From Oegoconia quadripuncta (lineage: Eukaryota > Arthropoda > Insecta > Lepidoptera > Autostichidae), in contig OX438741.1 of NCBI GenBank assembly GCA_949316235.1, positions 10,344,124 through 10,408,123 on the forward strand: a DNA stretch of 64,000 nt, in the 5' to 3' direction. Positions 10,960-23,700 of this stretch are shown in pieces. The notes under the pieces were generated by a model. The model was not told the origin of the DNA and made no database searches. It saw only the letters and a list, made by a program, of their open reading frames with translations. A program made the translations under genes and the position numbers. The number at the start of each line of letters is the position of its first letter. Positions within the stretch are counted from its first letter, which is position 1.

Positions 10960-12640
10960 ATCTATTCGAAAAACGATGATTGGTTCCTCAATAACTAGCT
11001 CTTTTCTCCTATAGACTTTAGAACTGGAAATAAGAGAGTTTGGAATTTGGAACATGGAACACGATTAATGTTATGCTAATAATGATTCTTAAATAGTAGG
11101 TCCTTGGCGCGAATTAAAGAGATCGAACTAAAATATAAGGTCTAACAAAATTAACCCGATAAACGTTGCAGGGTGTATGTAACTTACAGAATAACATAAC
11201 TGCAGCTATTCTTGGTAAGTATGTACCTAATATAAATAGATGTAGAATCTTGATGCGTACACGAAGTCTGGCACGGTGACATCCGATTGTTTTTGTTGAC
11301 GTCAAATATCTATCAAATGCCTCTAGCTATCTATAGAATTGTCAATGATAAATTTAGCTTGCCCTCATACATCAACATAACTATAGTATCACTCGGCAGT
11401 GTCATAATAAACAAAATTACGTTTAAGCGCCGCTGCCCGTCCGTAGCGATCAGAGATTACATATTCCAATAGTCGGGTAAATTTTCTGTCAAATTAAGTT
11501 TGATGGTCGTCAATGAGCCACTGGTGGTTTTATCATTCATGAGACGAATATAGGACGAATGTCGTTGATATTTTGTGGATAAACTTTTGGTACAATCTGC
11601 AATCGATTACACGGCTAGCTACTAACGCTAAAAAAAATCTCAAATGGCGTCCAATCAGCTCGTGCTTCAGCAGAAAGTGCAAAGCTAAAGCGCTGATAGA
11701 TTCTGTACGTTGTGTATAACAAAGATGCCATTAATAATATATATATATATAGGATACCAATCAATATGTCTATAGCTTGCTTCTGCAAAATATTTGTTTT
11801 TTTTTTTAGGTATATAGAGCCGAACACTGTATCCACCGTAGAATTTCCAAGCATGTACCTCATCGTGCGTTGAATGATGCGCACGTCTAGTTGTTTACAT
11901 TTATTAAACAAATTAAAAAGTGTTTTTCCTCAACAATTGGTTTAGTGACGTAACTACAAACCGACGTACAGAGTCATAGAAAATTGCAGTAGTGTTGTAT
12001 CAGTATTGTACTATTGTCTCACCTATGCAACTTCTTGCCTGTGACCAATGTATCGTTTATGTGTAATTTCAATATGTTTCAGCATGTTTATGTACAATCG
12101 GGTTCATAAGTGAATTTCTAGTCCATGCTCAAATATTTGCCATAAAAATGAGAATCTGTAATTGGCATAACTTTGGCTTATAGATTTTGTTTATTAGTTT
12201 TTATAATGAGTCTGTATTATTCAAAAATAAAATAACAATAAACCGGTGACATTATTGGATGATCGTTTGTCACTCTATGTGTGTGGTAGACAGTAACAAG
12301 ATCGACACAGTCTCACTTAGAGCTAAGTGAGACATCTACTCAGTCTATAGGTAATCACGAGAAGCACAACAGCTTGACTCACACTCATTGGAATTTTGTA
12401 AAACAAGAAGTTTTTCACACCTGCTGTTAATTTGCGATACGACGCCTACACAATGGGCAAATGTTTGTGGCTTTAATGATGGAATTATTGGAAAACTGAG
12501 GTCGCAGACTCGAGCACTTGAGTAAATAAAGTTGTTAATTTTATTTGTAAAACTGTGGTTTTCACGACAATTTGCGGTCTGACTGATATTATAGACATAC
12601 TGAAACAAGAACGCATTCATGAAACCAGCGATTTCCTATC
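10960..12640. other. No gene recognised
   Basis: About 1.7 kb without a supportable gene. A 98-codon frame at 11911-11615 and a 91-codon frame at 12620-12345 (both minus) show no family motifs. A (TA)n run is at 11738-11750. Confidence 0.4.
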
Positions 12641-12660
12641 AACATACATACATAAAGTCA

Positions 12661-12709
12661 CACCTGTTTAGCCATATAAAATAACTTATTTTATATGGCT
12701 AAACAGGTG
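12661..12709. repeat. Perfect 49-bp palindrome (24-bp arms)
   Basis: Arms 12661-12684 and 12686-12709 are exact complements around a single C at 12685. It lies just upstream of a SINE-C copy. Confidence 0.95.
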
Positions 12710-12779
12710 GTGGCTCTTTGGTGATGCTATCTAAAAGGACCAAGTTAGTACGACTTATGTCACAACAGCACAAAGCTGA

Positions 12780-13111
12780 ACTTAGATGGCTCAATGTAAA
12801 CAACATAGGGTTTACGAATCGGAGGTCGCGGGTTCGATCCCCAGCGGGGTACATGTTTAGTACTCGGTTTGGTTGGTGGTAGGGCATTTTAAATGTCCGT
12901 CTGGCTAGCTACCACCATCTTATCTAAATCTGCCGCCAAACAGCAATGTTAATAGCATTGTTGTGTTCCGGTTGTCAGAGATAAGATAGCCAGTTCCCCG
13001 AATATTTGGGTTTCCGGGTCAGTACGCTTCCACCTTCGGCCTCATCTTCACTTAACATCAGGTGTGATTGAGGTCAAGTGCTAACCCGTTGAGTATATAA
13101 AAAAAAAGAAA
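12780..13111 (+). repeat. SINE-C, full length
   Basis: tRNA-like head tggctcaatgtaaacaac with B-box ggttcgatcccc, then ctaccaccatctta, ctgccgccaaacagcaatg and tcttcacttaacatcag, ending in an A-run. Confidence 0.88.
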
Positions 13112-13370
13112 TGTTTTTTAATTTCTGGGCTAAATCACATAATAAAAAAAAATTGGACATAGCTCTTTTCATGTATAAAAAATAGAAAATAATAAAAGAG
13201 AGTTGTGAGCATTTTATTTTATTTATAGTAGCTATATTTTTATAGTTGCTAGCTACTATTTATTTATCATGTTAGTCAACCAATTAAACCAGGCAAGACC
13301 CGGTACTACTCCAGGTTCAGTTGATTGACGGCAACTATAGCTTGCTCTGTGAAATAAGGTTGATGAGTTC

Positions 13371-13404
13371 TTCCATCTCCATGCGGATGGGCATGGAGAT
13401 GGAA
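13371..13404. repeat. Short hairpin, 14-bp arms
   Basis: ttccatctccatgc and its exact complement, separated by ggatgg. Confidence 0.9.
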
Positions 13405-14146
13405 AAAAATATTCAGCGACTGCTTACTTTTACAATAATAACGAATACTATCCAAAAAACGAGTCAGGTCATGATGTTCATTGTAATAATTATTATTGAA
13501 CATTCAAACTTCTACAATCCTTCATGTGGAGTTGACTGTAGTAACTTATTAGTAATCTGTGACGGTACCAAACGATACCGCGTTTTAATTTTAGATAGCG
13601 ACATCTAGCGGTACTGTTTGATAACTTTTCTGTTCTTTACCACAGATTACCTTGACGCAGTTGGGTCGTCGATACAAAATAATGAAGTCTGTTAAAAAAT
13701 ACTAGAAAGTTATTAATCTTATTATCTAATATTATTTATAATGGAACACAAACTTACTTCAGTATCAATTTGTAAGGCTTTTCTATAAACAAAAAAAAAC
13801 TACAATTTTATGAGCACTTATGTTCTTGCCTGACCACAATTCACTGTTAAAGTTCGCGATAATTTGTGTTTTAGACAGTAGTGCTTCGACTTGTATTGTA
13901 TATTATGAATAATAGGTATCTTTTTATTTACAGTGTGGCTATTTTAAAAAGAGTTGATCATTCTTTGACTTACGCTAGTATTAATATGTTTCCCTACGTA
14001 GTACCACGACATTTATCCCAAATGGGATGGACAGAGTTATCTTACACATAAGCGCTTGGGTGTTCCTTTTTTTGTAGACTGGAACTCGCTGATAGTCACG
14101 TGACTTTTCAGCTTTAGCGCTCTGCCCAATCTCTTGCATGTTCATG

Positions 14147-14221
14147 TTTCCTTGGGGAAAGTTGTTTGTTATCAAGAATGGCGTCACCAGTTAATGGGAA
14201 ATTCGAATTCACCCTGTATAA
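14147..14221. repeat. CACCCTGTATA-type MITE end
   Basis: Right end of the family: ttggggaaagttg, gtggcgtcaccagttaat, attcaccctgtata. Confidence 0.7.
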
Positions 14222-14439
14222 TAATCCCACAAATATGCAATAAAATTATGTTACTTACGATATAAAGTTGGAACAGTGTTCCCTACAGATAACTGAACGA
14301 ACGAACTAACTTTGACATTTTTTTGTCTATGAGAACTGCCTGATACTACCCTCTATGAATGAAAATGAAAAACCGGTTTCAAGGGAGGAGGTTCTCAATT
14401 CGGCAGTTTGTATGTTTTTTTTTTAATATGTACTAGCCT

Positions 14440-14965
14440 TTCCGTCCGCGGCTTCGCCTGCGTGGAATAATTTTATATACATATGTTCATTTGACGACCT
14501 GCAGCCCGATCGCCTAACTCTATTATTTTGGGTATTGTCATCGTTTATGACGTCAATGCACGGCCCGTCCTTGTCATATCGTAACACAATGACAAGGACG
14601 TACAGTGCATTGCTATCGCTTTGGCTTTGAGTTAGGCGGCAGACCCCCTGTTTGGTGTAGTGGTTAGAAAATACCAAACGGTCGCGGGTTCGAATCTCGC
14701 TAGGGGCATATGTTTGTATGATGAATACAGACATGTGTTCCCGAGTTATCGATGTTTTTCATTTAAACATGTATATATTTACAAAAAAAATGTATTTGTG
14801 TAGTTTTTCAACCATCGGGTATCCATAACACAAGCCTAGATGCTTAATGTGGACCTAGATGGGGCTGTGTGTTTGTGCAAAGACATTTATTATTTATTAT
14901 CATTTATCTGTTTCGCCGTTGATTGAGCAACAAACAAACAAACATCCAAACTTTCCTAGTTATAA
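14440..14965 (+). repeat. Interspersed repeat (ccgcggcttcgcctgcgtgg) split by SINE-B
   Basis: The start (14440-14475) and end (14905-14965, gagcaacaaacaaac) match the single repeat at 39786. The middle holds a foldback with cgcctaactc/gagttaggcg ends (about 14505-14640) and a SINE-B. Confidence 0.6.
14648..14903 (+). repeat. SINE-B, full length
   Basis: Head tttggtgtagtggttagaaa, B-box cgcgggttcgaatctcgc, end with agatggggctgtg and TTTATT repeats. Confidence 0.87.
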
Positions 14966-15061
14966 TATTAGTATTATTATTCTGTATTTAAAAAGAAATT
15001 TTATCCAATTAGGGCGTCACTGGACGGAATAAAACCTCGTAATAATATTTTTTTTTGGTCA

Positions 15062-15340
15062 TTATTTGAGCAATAATTTTCTGATCGCGGAGTTAAAGTA
15101 GTTCAGAGTGGCTTGATAGATGGCGCTGACAGACGGGGCCTCTTTGTTTTTCCATTTTATATTAAATATTGCATTGGCCAGAGCCACGTAGGTACTAAGC
15201 GTAAAAAAAACTTGATAGCGATTGGAAAGTCGCCCATTCTTTCTTTGGTGACAGCAACTACTATGCTGGGGGGCCTGAAAACTAGCAACACTTTTGAGTC
15301 GCCCTTTCTCATTCATCACAATGTAATTTCCGATTCTCAT
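15062..15340 (-). other. 92-codon open frame, unrecognised
   Basis: Compositionally protein-like (NIKWKNKEAP, ATLNYFNSAIRKLL) but no family is recognised. It lies between repeats and may be a transposon remnant or chance. Confidence 0.2.
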
Positions 15341-15659
15341 GTATGCATTGTGGTGTTTGTGATGAATAAATACCTTTTAATATTTAAAATTATTCTCCGA
15401 ATTCTGTAGAAAAATAAGATTTAATGAATAACTAAGTTTTCGTCCGCGACCATGTCAGTATGGATTTCTAAATGCAAAGGAAAACAACTACAGCACGATT
15501 TAAAACAACGATAGCGCCATCAAGCATTTCAATCATAGAACTAACACTATCGTTTAATTCGGGGTTTTGGTAAGAATTGTGAAAATTGGCTACATACCAA
15601 ATTCCAATTTTCTAGAGTGCTTGGCTTCGGAGATATTGACTTGTGTTGTGTTTGCAATA

Positions 15660-15850
15660 TTTCCCCCCCGTTTCACCCCTTATGGGTGGAAATTCAAAAA
15701 CTCAGCATTCAGGCATGCAAGTTTCCTCACGATGTTTTCCTTCACCGTTTAAGAGCAGTTGAATAAATGCACATAAGTAATTAAAATAATTTAAAAACTC
15801 ATTGGTACATGGCCTGCTTGGGAATCGAACCCCGAAGATGAATGAAGTTA
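15660..15850 (-). repeat. SINE-D copy, reverse orientation
   Basis: Shares catgcaagtttcctcacgatg, gcacataagtaatt and ggtacatg...gaatcgaac-type segments with the complement of 47716-48035. Confidence 0.6.
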
Positions 15851-16544
15851 TTCCTGCCTGTAAAGAAAAAGGTTATGTGGCGTAGTCGGTAAGGTGCTGA
15901 TCACCAAAAGTAACAGGAATAACGTGTGGATTTTCAAGTATTGGTTGGTTTCTCGCAATTTGAGGATGTCCCAGAAAAATGGGACAGTAATCTATAATAT
16001 TGATAATAATAAATGTGTTACTACTTAATGGATTTATTATCTTTTGTACAAAAGCATTTGCAAACAAACAAAGGCAAGCTACTTCTCGAAATCCCAGGAA
16101 TGCAGCTTTTCTTTTAAAAATAAAATTAGGTTCGTCTTCGATAACATTTTGTATGCGCTGTGAACACCTCGTATTTATTCATACGATGGACCACCTAACC
16201 GTCTGTGACTTATACAAACAGACAGTCGCCCTTTACAATAACCACCTGCAGAAATAAAAATGCAAGAAACTGCTATTATAATTATACAGGCGTTAGATAA
16301 ATAATCGATTTTACATGGAGTGTTCTTAAAATTGACAATAGATGGCGCTCATCGAAAGTTTCTATCCTTGTCAAAATAAAAGTTATTTATTTCAGTTTAG
16401 CATTAAGCATTTTATTACATAAATATGTTTAATTCGACGCGTACCCCATACAGCCTTATCTCAACTACGAGACTTTTATTGTACAAATAATATTACCTAC
16501 TTGTTTCCAAACAAAATACCTACTTACAAGGCATTAGTTAACTG

Positions 16545-16800
16545 GATTTATTCGTTTATACCGTCTAGTAGCGCCCTCATTGGATAAATCAAGATTTCTT
16601 TTTAAATAGGTACAGAATACATGAAGAATGTCGCTGACCTGCACTCGAGAAGTCTAAAAGCTAAGTAATGCCTATTTGACGGGGCTTATTTTCCAGAATT
16701 CACGATTATAAAAAAAGAACCGTTTTCAACAATAATTTGAAATTCTCGAAAATAACCGTAATCAAAGCTATTTATTATTTATAATGAGCTTTAAGGATTT
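16545..16800. repeat. MITE-E copy
   Basis: Contains taccgtctagtagcgccctc, ctgcactcgagaagtct, ccagaattcacgattataa and aattctcgaaaataacc, the family landmarks. Confidence 0.65.
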
Positions 16801-16919
16801 TTGATTTATGCTATATTTAAATGTTATATGTTATATGGAGCAGCTGATACCAAGTAACAGCAATAACTCCATATAATTTACATTATTTGTATTCATCTAC
16901 AGCGGTTATATGTTAAGTA

Positions 16920-17193
16920 AAGGTGAGCCCGAAGGAAGGAAGTAAAGGCGCGTACTGTCCCGGAACCCCCATCTTATTTGGGGGACTGAGTTATCTCTGA
17001 CAACCGGAACACAACAATGCTATTAAAATTGCTTTTTGCTGTTTTGACGACAGACTTATACTCGTATAAGATGGTGGTCAAATGCCCTATCACCAACCAA
17101 CGAGTACTAAATAAATATGTACCCCGCTGAGGATCGAACCCGCGACCTCCGATTCGTAAACCCAATGCTGTTTACATCGAGCCACGGAGGTTA
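16920..17193 (-). repeat. SINE-C, reverse orientation
   Basis: Complement of the SINE-C body, ending at the tRNA-like head (gatcgaacccgcgacctcc, gagccacggagg). Confidence 0.83.
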
Positions 17194-18171
17194 ACATGCA
17201 ATTATTAATAGTAAACAAAAAACACTTTAAATTTCATAACGAAATATATTGATAACATTCTTAACTGGTGATTTCTAATATATTTTAAATTTACATTAAC
17301 ACATCATTCTATATAATATTATTTACATATTTTTTATTCTGTGTTCACTTCATTATACCGGAATTAATATTTAAAATTAGACGTAGATAACTACTGTTCT
17401 TTAGTCACAATGTAAATAAATCGCTAAATACTATTTAAAACAAAGTCGCTATCCGCGTGTGCCTGTTTCTGCGCGGATTTTATACTATCAATTAGAGAAT
17501 TTCTTGCGGAAGGTATGAATACAAATTATGGATTATATTATCTATTATTTCGAGATTTACACGGATGAAGTCGCGGGCGGAAAGCTAGTGTGTCAACGAG
17601 TTATTAGCAGTACTAGAACTTTATAGGTATTCAATGTTTTATATACAATAAAAACTAAACACACGCTAGATGGCTCTATCATCAGACCGTCGGCACCAAG
17701 TGCAATATATTGAATTCGCGAGCCCAAACTCGAAGGGTTTACTAGTAGCCACTGAAGAGCTCCACCATCCAGCTCCTAGCTCCATCAGACTAGCTTCAAG
17801 ATACCAAATTATACTATTGTCATCCGTACAACATATACATATAAAGTTTCATTTGAATATGACAATTAGAAGTAGGTTAAAATTTGCTTCCAAAATTTGT
17901 TAGTTACAATGAAGCTAATAAAATAGGAGGTTCTCAATTCGCCTGTATGTTTTCTTATATTTATTACGCGATATCTACGTCTAATTTAATGTAATAATTT
18001 AATGGCCTTTGATAATTATTTTTTTGTTAGAAAGGGTGGTAATTACCTTATAAAAATGGTGAAAATCTTATGATTCACTCCGGAGATAGAGAATGGAATA
18101 GAATTAATATAGTAACCTTAGTGACGTCACTTGTTTTTGTCAATTTTTGACGGTTCAATTATTCCATTAAA
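17194..18171. other. Non-genic; repeat fragments only
   Basis: 17555-17592 is a reverse fragment of the ccgcggcttcg repeat (gtcgcgggcggaaagctag). 17925-18165 is related to the family at 59915 (ggttctcaattcg, tgacggttcaa). No coding signal. Confidence 0.4.
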
Positions 18172-18680
18172 AGGGTTTCACCCGTCCACTGGCGGCCTCA
18201 TAGGATAAATTAAAATTTCTTTTTATATACAGCATACATAAAATAGTGCTCTTATCTGCACTCGAAAAGCTTTAAAGCTAATTATAAATAATACCTAAAT
18301 TAAGCTAATTACGGTTATTTTGGAGTATTTAATATTATTGGTTTTTTTTATAATTTTTTTTAATAATCATTCATAATCATGAATTCTGGAAAATAGCCGC
18401 CATCAAAGCTATTAAAGTATCATTATAATTAGCTTTTAGGCTTCTCGAATGCAGGTCTATTTTTTTTTTTATTAAAAACTGGTTTCGCGGTTGACTACAA
18501 TCTCACCTGATGAATAGTGACGATGTAGCCGAAGATGTATCACACGCACCCAGTAAAATTATTACGCCTATTCACTCTAGATCTAGGTCTGAGCGATTTT
18601 TTAATTTAATCTGTATTTTAAGAGAAATCTTAATTTATCCAATGACTGGACGGTATAAACTCTATTAGTATAATTTTATG
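18172..18680. repeat. MITE-E copy with nested insertion
   Basis: Both arms are visible: ccactggcggcctcat on the left, ccaatgactggacgg on the right, with ctgcactcg/cgaatgcag in the centre. A LINE-G 3' end interrupts it at 18461-18583, flanked by aggtct repeats. Confidence 0.7.
18461..18583 (-). repeat. LINE-G 3' end (short)
   Basis: A T-run followed by attaaaaactggtttcgcgg and gacgatgtagccgaagatg, i.e. the poly-A-tailed 3' end in reverse. Confidence 0.75.
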
Positions 18681-18689
18681 GTTAAATTA

Positions 18690-20511
18690 ATGTCATTTAA
18701 TGGATAAAAGAAAAGGAGGTTACCGATGAACAGCTTAATTAATAAAATGTAATGTCAAAATTAAATATATAATGTGGATAAACTATGAAACTAAACCATA
18801 AATGTGGGTCAGCTAATGTCTAATTATGTCCTACATTAAATGACTATGCTCATTAAAATCTGGGGGCACGGTAGTGTTCCGCCCAGTCGAGCGATTAATA
18901 GCTCTACTATATATACTTGCGTTAAATAATTTCATTTAAATCTCTTTTCTAGTAATTTGTTCTGTAAAAATTATTTGACTAAAGTTTTTTTTACAAAACT
19001 TTATGCTTCACAGCAGTCACATTCAAAACGTTTGGAAATTAAGTTCCAATTTATCAAAACTAGAAGACACTTTCTGGGTTTACAACCAGAAAAGTCTTAA
19101 ATAATATCAATTTACATTTCAAAATCAAGTAATATCTACATTAATTTACATTTGGAATTAATTGGCTAAAATAATTTAGCCGTATATTTTACTACACGTC
19201 TTACCAAATTTATAGAGATGCGATAATGTTACATACCTACATTTAACTGCATATAAACTAAAGGCAATTTCAAACCAATAATGCTATTACAAAAAAATGT
19301 TTTTAAATACGTCTAATGATCAGACGATTAGCCTCTAATCGCATCATAGCATCTGGTAAGACGGGTACGATCATTTCTTAATTAATAAAGATATAAGTGA
19401 TTATCATACACATTTAAGGCACATTCTCCTATAATAATAAATAGATTCTATTTGTAATAATTATTATTTACATTGACACTAATTGCTAAGTTAATTACAA
19501 ATTATATATTAACGTAAAAGTCGATTATTTAAAATGAATGCATAAGAATTATACTTATAGATCGGTAGCGGATTATGTCACAAATTCGGGGAGTGGAGGA
19601 TTTTTTCTTACTGTTGTTACATCTTATTTACAAAACCATCCAGGGTTTGTAAAGTCATATTTGAAAAATTTTCAACTTACGAATTGTAAATTGAACTTGG
19701 CGCTTAAATTGTAGAACTTAATGTTTTACTAAATTAAGAAATGGTGTCAATAAACTCGATTCGACTCGAAAAGGAGAAGAAGAATGCATGTCACACGTTT
19801 AATATTAAAAAGCTATTCTATAATATTCAAAGTTACACACACAAAGTACACAAAAAGGTTGACATGATACTTTATTCACTGTCACTTTGTTTAAAAAGTA
19901 TAATTTTTAAAGAATGATATAATTTTTAGTTGTTTAATTGTCTTGTACAGGCTGTTATTTTGAAATTAAGGTGATAAGATTAAGATGTCATGACGTGCTT
20001 TTTGTGTTCACGTATGTAATTAGAAAGGGATACGACTAATTTAAATTTAAGCGTGTGACTGGAAATCGACTCCATTGTCACATTTACCTAAAGGGACTGG
20101 CGTCACTGAAGTAAAATTATTTGGTATACAAAAGTGAAATAAAGCAGGGCTCTACCCTTGACTTTAAAAACCTATATCTACCATATTATCTACGAGTTGA
20201 TTACCTCTATTAAGCGAGTTAGTTTAGCATCTGGGGCATACAAGTCCCAGGCAAGAATCGAACTTTTTAAATCGTCTCAAGTTTGGATTTATGAATGTTC
20301 TAGCTCGATGATACTATCGTTTGAGATCAGCATAACAGTTCTTGTCAAATTTTAAATTCTACGGTAATGCCAAAATAGCCAAGTTGTGCTTGAACTTAGC
20401 CTGTGCTCACACTAGACATAGTCGATAAGGGTCTAAGTGACAAACTCCATATTTTACAAATCAATAACTTACATACCACGTAAGGCATAATATCTATCTC
20501 ACTTTATAATA
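18690..20511. other. 3' flank of the transporter gene; nothing recognised
   Basis: About 1.8 kb of AT-rich sequence with no supportable ORF. The transporter 3' UTR must lie at its right end. Confidence 0.4.
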
Positions 20512-20766
20512 TTACGCTATAGCCTCGCTTTTGTTTTTGTTACTTTTCCTCCTGGATAACTTTGCGTATATCTCTTCGACAGATTTCTGTCTTGTCTCTG
20601 GGAAGTCGACGACCGTATAGAAACAGGCTGCGAAACAAACGACGGAGAAGAATAGGAAGGTCCAGTGTATACCGATGAGCTCACATAGATTGGTGAACCA
20701 CTTCATTTGGATGAAGTTGCTGAGTTTCGCGCAAATGTTGGCAAATGCAGATACGGTGCCGCGCAG
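20512..20766 (-). CDS. Transporter exon 8 (C-terminal, residues 418-501)
   Basis: The acceptor is ttcttcag just before CTGCGC; the exon ends at a TAA at 20514-20512. It encodes the LRG loop, TM11-12 and the cytoplasmic tail with PETRQKSVEEIY, followed by a Lys/Ser-rich end. No close poly-A signal is seen; the first AATAAA in sense lies about 640 bp downstream (19876-19871), so the 3' UTR length is uncertain. Confidence 0.93.
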   Translation of the reverse strand: MRGTVSAFANICAKLSNFIQMKWFTNLCELIGIHWTFLFFSVVCFAACFYTVVDFPETRQKSVEEIYAKLSRRKSNKNKSEAIA

Positions 20767-23700
20767 CTGAAGAAATAAAAGGAGTATTATAACATGCTTT
20801 GTGAATTCTTTCTTGGAGGCGTTTCAAATACATTATAACAGTGTAAATGCCTATTAACGTTTTATTACAGCGTTGTCACATTCATAATGAGTTTCTTTCC
20901 CTCGCAATTCTACAAACCCTATCTACTTTAAATATTGAACGTAGAAATTAGACATCAAAATTAAATTTCAAATCTATTTAAAAAAATTAAACACCCTGCT
21001 TTTTAAATAATTCGCATTCGAATCTCTAAAGTTCTATCATAAACGTAATAAATAAAAGCAGACATACATAACATAGTATATGCGAAATTATAGTGGAAAC
21101 CTTTTCAAGTGACAAATTTCACAATTACTTGAACGAGCTTAGCTGTTTTATAAAAATGCAACGAAGGTGAAGAAAACTAGCTCCGAAACTAATTTCAGAT
21201 TTCTAAAAATTCTTTGAGAATATTTAATCTCATTATATGGTGATCTAGGTTAAGTATGACCCAATTATTACTTATAATTTACTATGACGCACGCCCCCAG
21301 GCATCAATGCCAGCCTTGTGTTTAAATGTGATGGATAAGAGAAAGCTTGAGGCATTACTTCAAAGGCTTCAAAATTGTAGTATAGTTATATCACCTGTTT
21401 AGCATCAAAGCGACAACATGGGAGGTAGTGATCAATTTCCTTCTGGTGAAATACTTGCCTGTCACACCATGCTATACAAGCCATGTCTCGTAGCTGCTTA
21501 GTGGTCTACTTCCGATAAGTTCTATAAAGTGTTCAAGAATTAAATCACAAACCTGAAACGTGAATAAATCAGTGATGATGATATAAGATATCGGTTGGAA
21601 GCCAGCGGCATCCGCGAAGATTGCCAGACACATTGCGAGGACGGGGAGCCATCCCGGCATCCAGACACCAGCTGACGTGAGGTAGAACCATACGGAGAGG
21701 ATCAGCATACCCACACCCACAGCGAACGATGTGGTCACTAAGAGGAGCTGAAATCAGAATAATAAACAAGATTGTTTAATCAATTTAATATTAACGGCAT
21801 TCCTGCGGGCCATGTTAAGTCATACCAAAATACCAGATTAAGAAGTTGTGACCACACTATCAAATTCAAGCATTGTGCTATAGCACATTGCTATAGCAAT
21901 ATAGGAATTGTTGATGAGCACTTCAAGTTGAAGGGCCCTTTTGACAGATTTTCCACTAATTGCCTTATATGAAGCAGTACAAACCCTGGCCATGGTTTCC
22001 CACGTAGCTCATTACAGCAAGTTATTCTTATTCTAAAATTCTATAAAGGTTTTTACCTTTCTCCCGGTCTTCTCAACAATGCAAGTGGCAACGGTCGAAC
22101 CAACTAGTTGCACCACACCAATCAACATGATCTGCTTGTTTGAGCTGAGCTTGAACCCGATGGAAGACGACGCTCGTTCGAACACGAACCCAGCGTATAT
22201 GAGAACGATCAGATATCCGTCGAACTGCTGCGTGATCTTGATAATTAGGGTGATGATGAATGCCTTGAATGTTGGGCTGTCGTGATCTGAAATTGGAAAT
22301 AGAAGATGTTTTAGATTATAACAGAGTATAGCAATTCGTTGCATGCAAGCATATTTTTCGAGACTTGGCGAGGTCATTAGTTGCTCTTTAAGGCAGTTTG
22401 TAGATACAGTTTGATTTTAATATGGACAAACAACTTTTTTTACAAAGACAGTACACATACACCCACATTCAAAACAACCGTTCAAAATGCTATCTTAAAA
22501 TCGGACTGTTTATTTAGTAGCGCTAAGTTTGAACGATAATACCAAAACTAGACGCACATTTCGTATCGCGCTAATCATAAAATCAAAAATGGTAATTAGC
22601 CTAGTATTTTCCATACTCCTATAAGTTCTACTGGTTTGGTTTTACTTTGGTAATGTCTGGATTTAATCGTTCAGAAAAAATAGCGCGATACTTTTTATAT
22701 CAGCTAAACCAAATCTAAACGAGAACCAAAAGCGTTCCGTTCGAACGTTAAACCGTTGTAAAATAGCAGTTGTTGATATGACATAGACAACGCCCCACTT
22801 ACATATGGTTGCCCATGCGGATTTCGATTCAGCTTTGGTTTGGTTTTCCGCCTTCACGAACTTGTCTATCTCTTGTTGGAGCGTGTTATCCACTACCGGC
22901 ACGCCTCGCAGCCACGCCAATACAGTTCTCGCTTCCTAAAAATTGTAATTAATATTTGTAATTTATATAGACTGACCTCTATCACAAATGGGGTGCTCAG
23001 AGATATCACACACAATAGTATTTGGGTGTTCCAAACATGAAGAGTGTAATGATTGAAACAAACATCCACGCCTTATGAAATATACGGAGTCAATTCGCCG
23101 CGCTCCATCAATAAACGTCTTCAAAGCGCAAGTCAAAGCGCACTTCCTTCAATAAAAAAAAAAAAAAATTCATTGAAAACCTTCTCCGTGGTTGTCAATA
23201 TGATTTCTAAGTTACTTCTGAGCAAACAAATGGCATGTATTATTTATTTATTTAATTTTTTATATTTAATATATATGTATAATTTGTGTGTGTTATGTAG
23301 TCAATAATATAATATATATTTTAAGTGCAGTTACATTATCTAGTTATAGTTTTAGTTTATGTATTTTTATCTTTACGTTATATAATAATTACCAACTATA
23401 AAATACACCCGTATTGCTACTGTTAGTGCAAACCTCACCTACTGGTAACTTGTATCTTTACCCTAAGGTTTGCCTGGAAGAGATCGCTGTTAGCGATAAG
23501 GCCGCCTTTTGTGCGATTAATGATGTACGTTGTATTTTTCATGTGACTTTTGTTAATTGTGCAATAAAGAGTATTTGATTGATTGATTGATATACCTGCA
23601 GAAATGCACAGGTGACAAGGGGTGAGCCCATCGCCGTTGAAACGTGCTTATAGATGTTTTTTGGTAGTGAAAAGAGATGGGATGGTTTTATTCTATTTGA

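Noticed and set aside
10701..10979. Cys-rich overlapping frames on both strands
   Set aside because: No signal peptide or family; the only coherent similarity (retroelement fragment at 10634-10745) is in a different frame.
12345..12620. Possible secreted Cys-rich peptide on the minus strand
   Set aside because: No start context, splice sites or recognised domain; composition compatible with chance.
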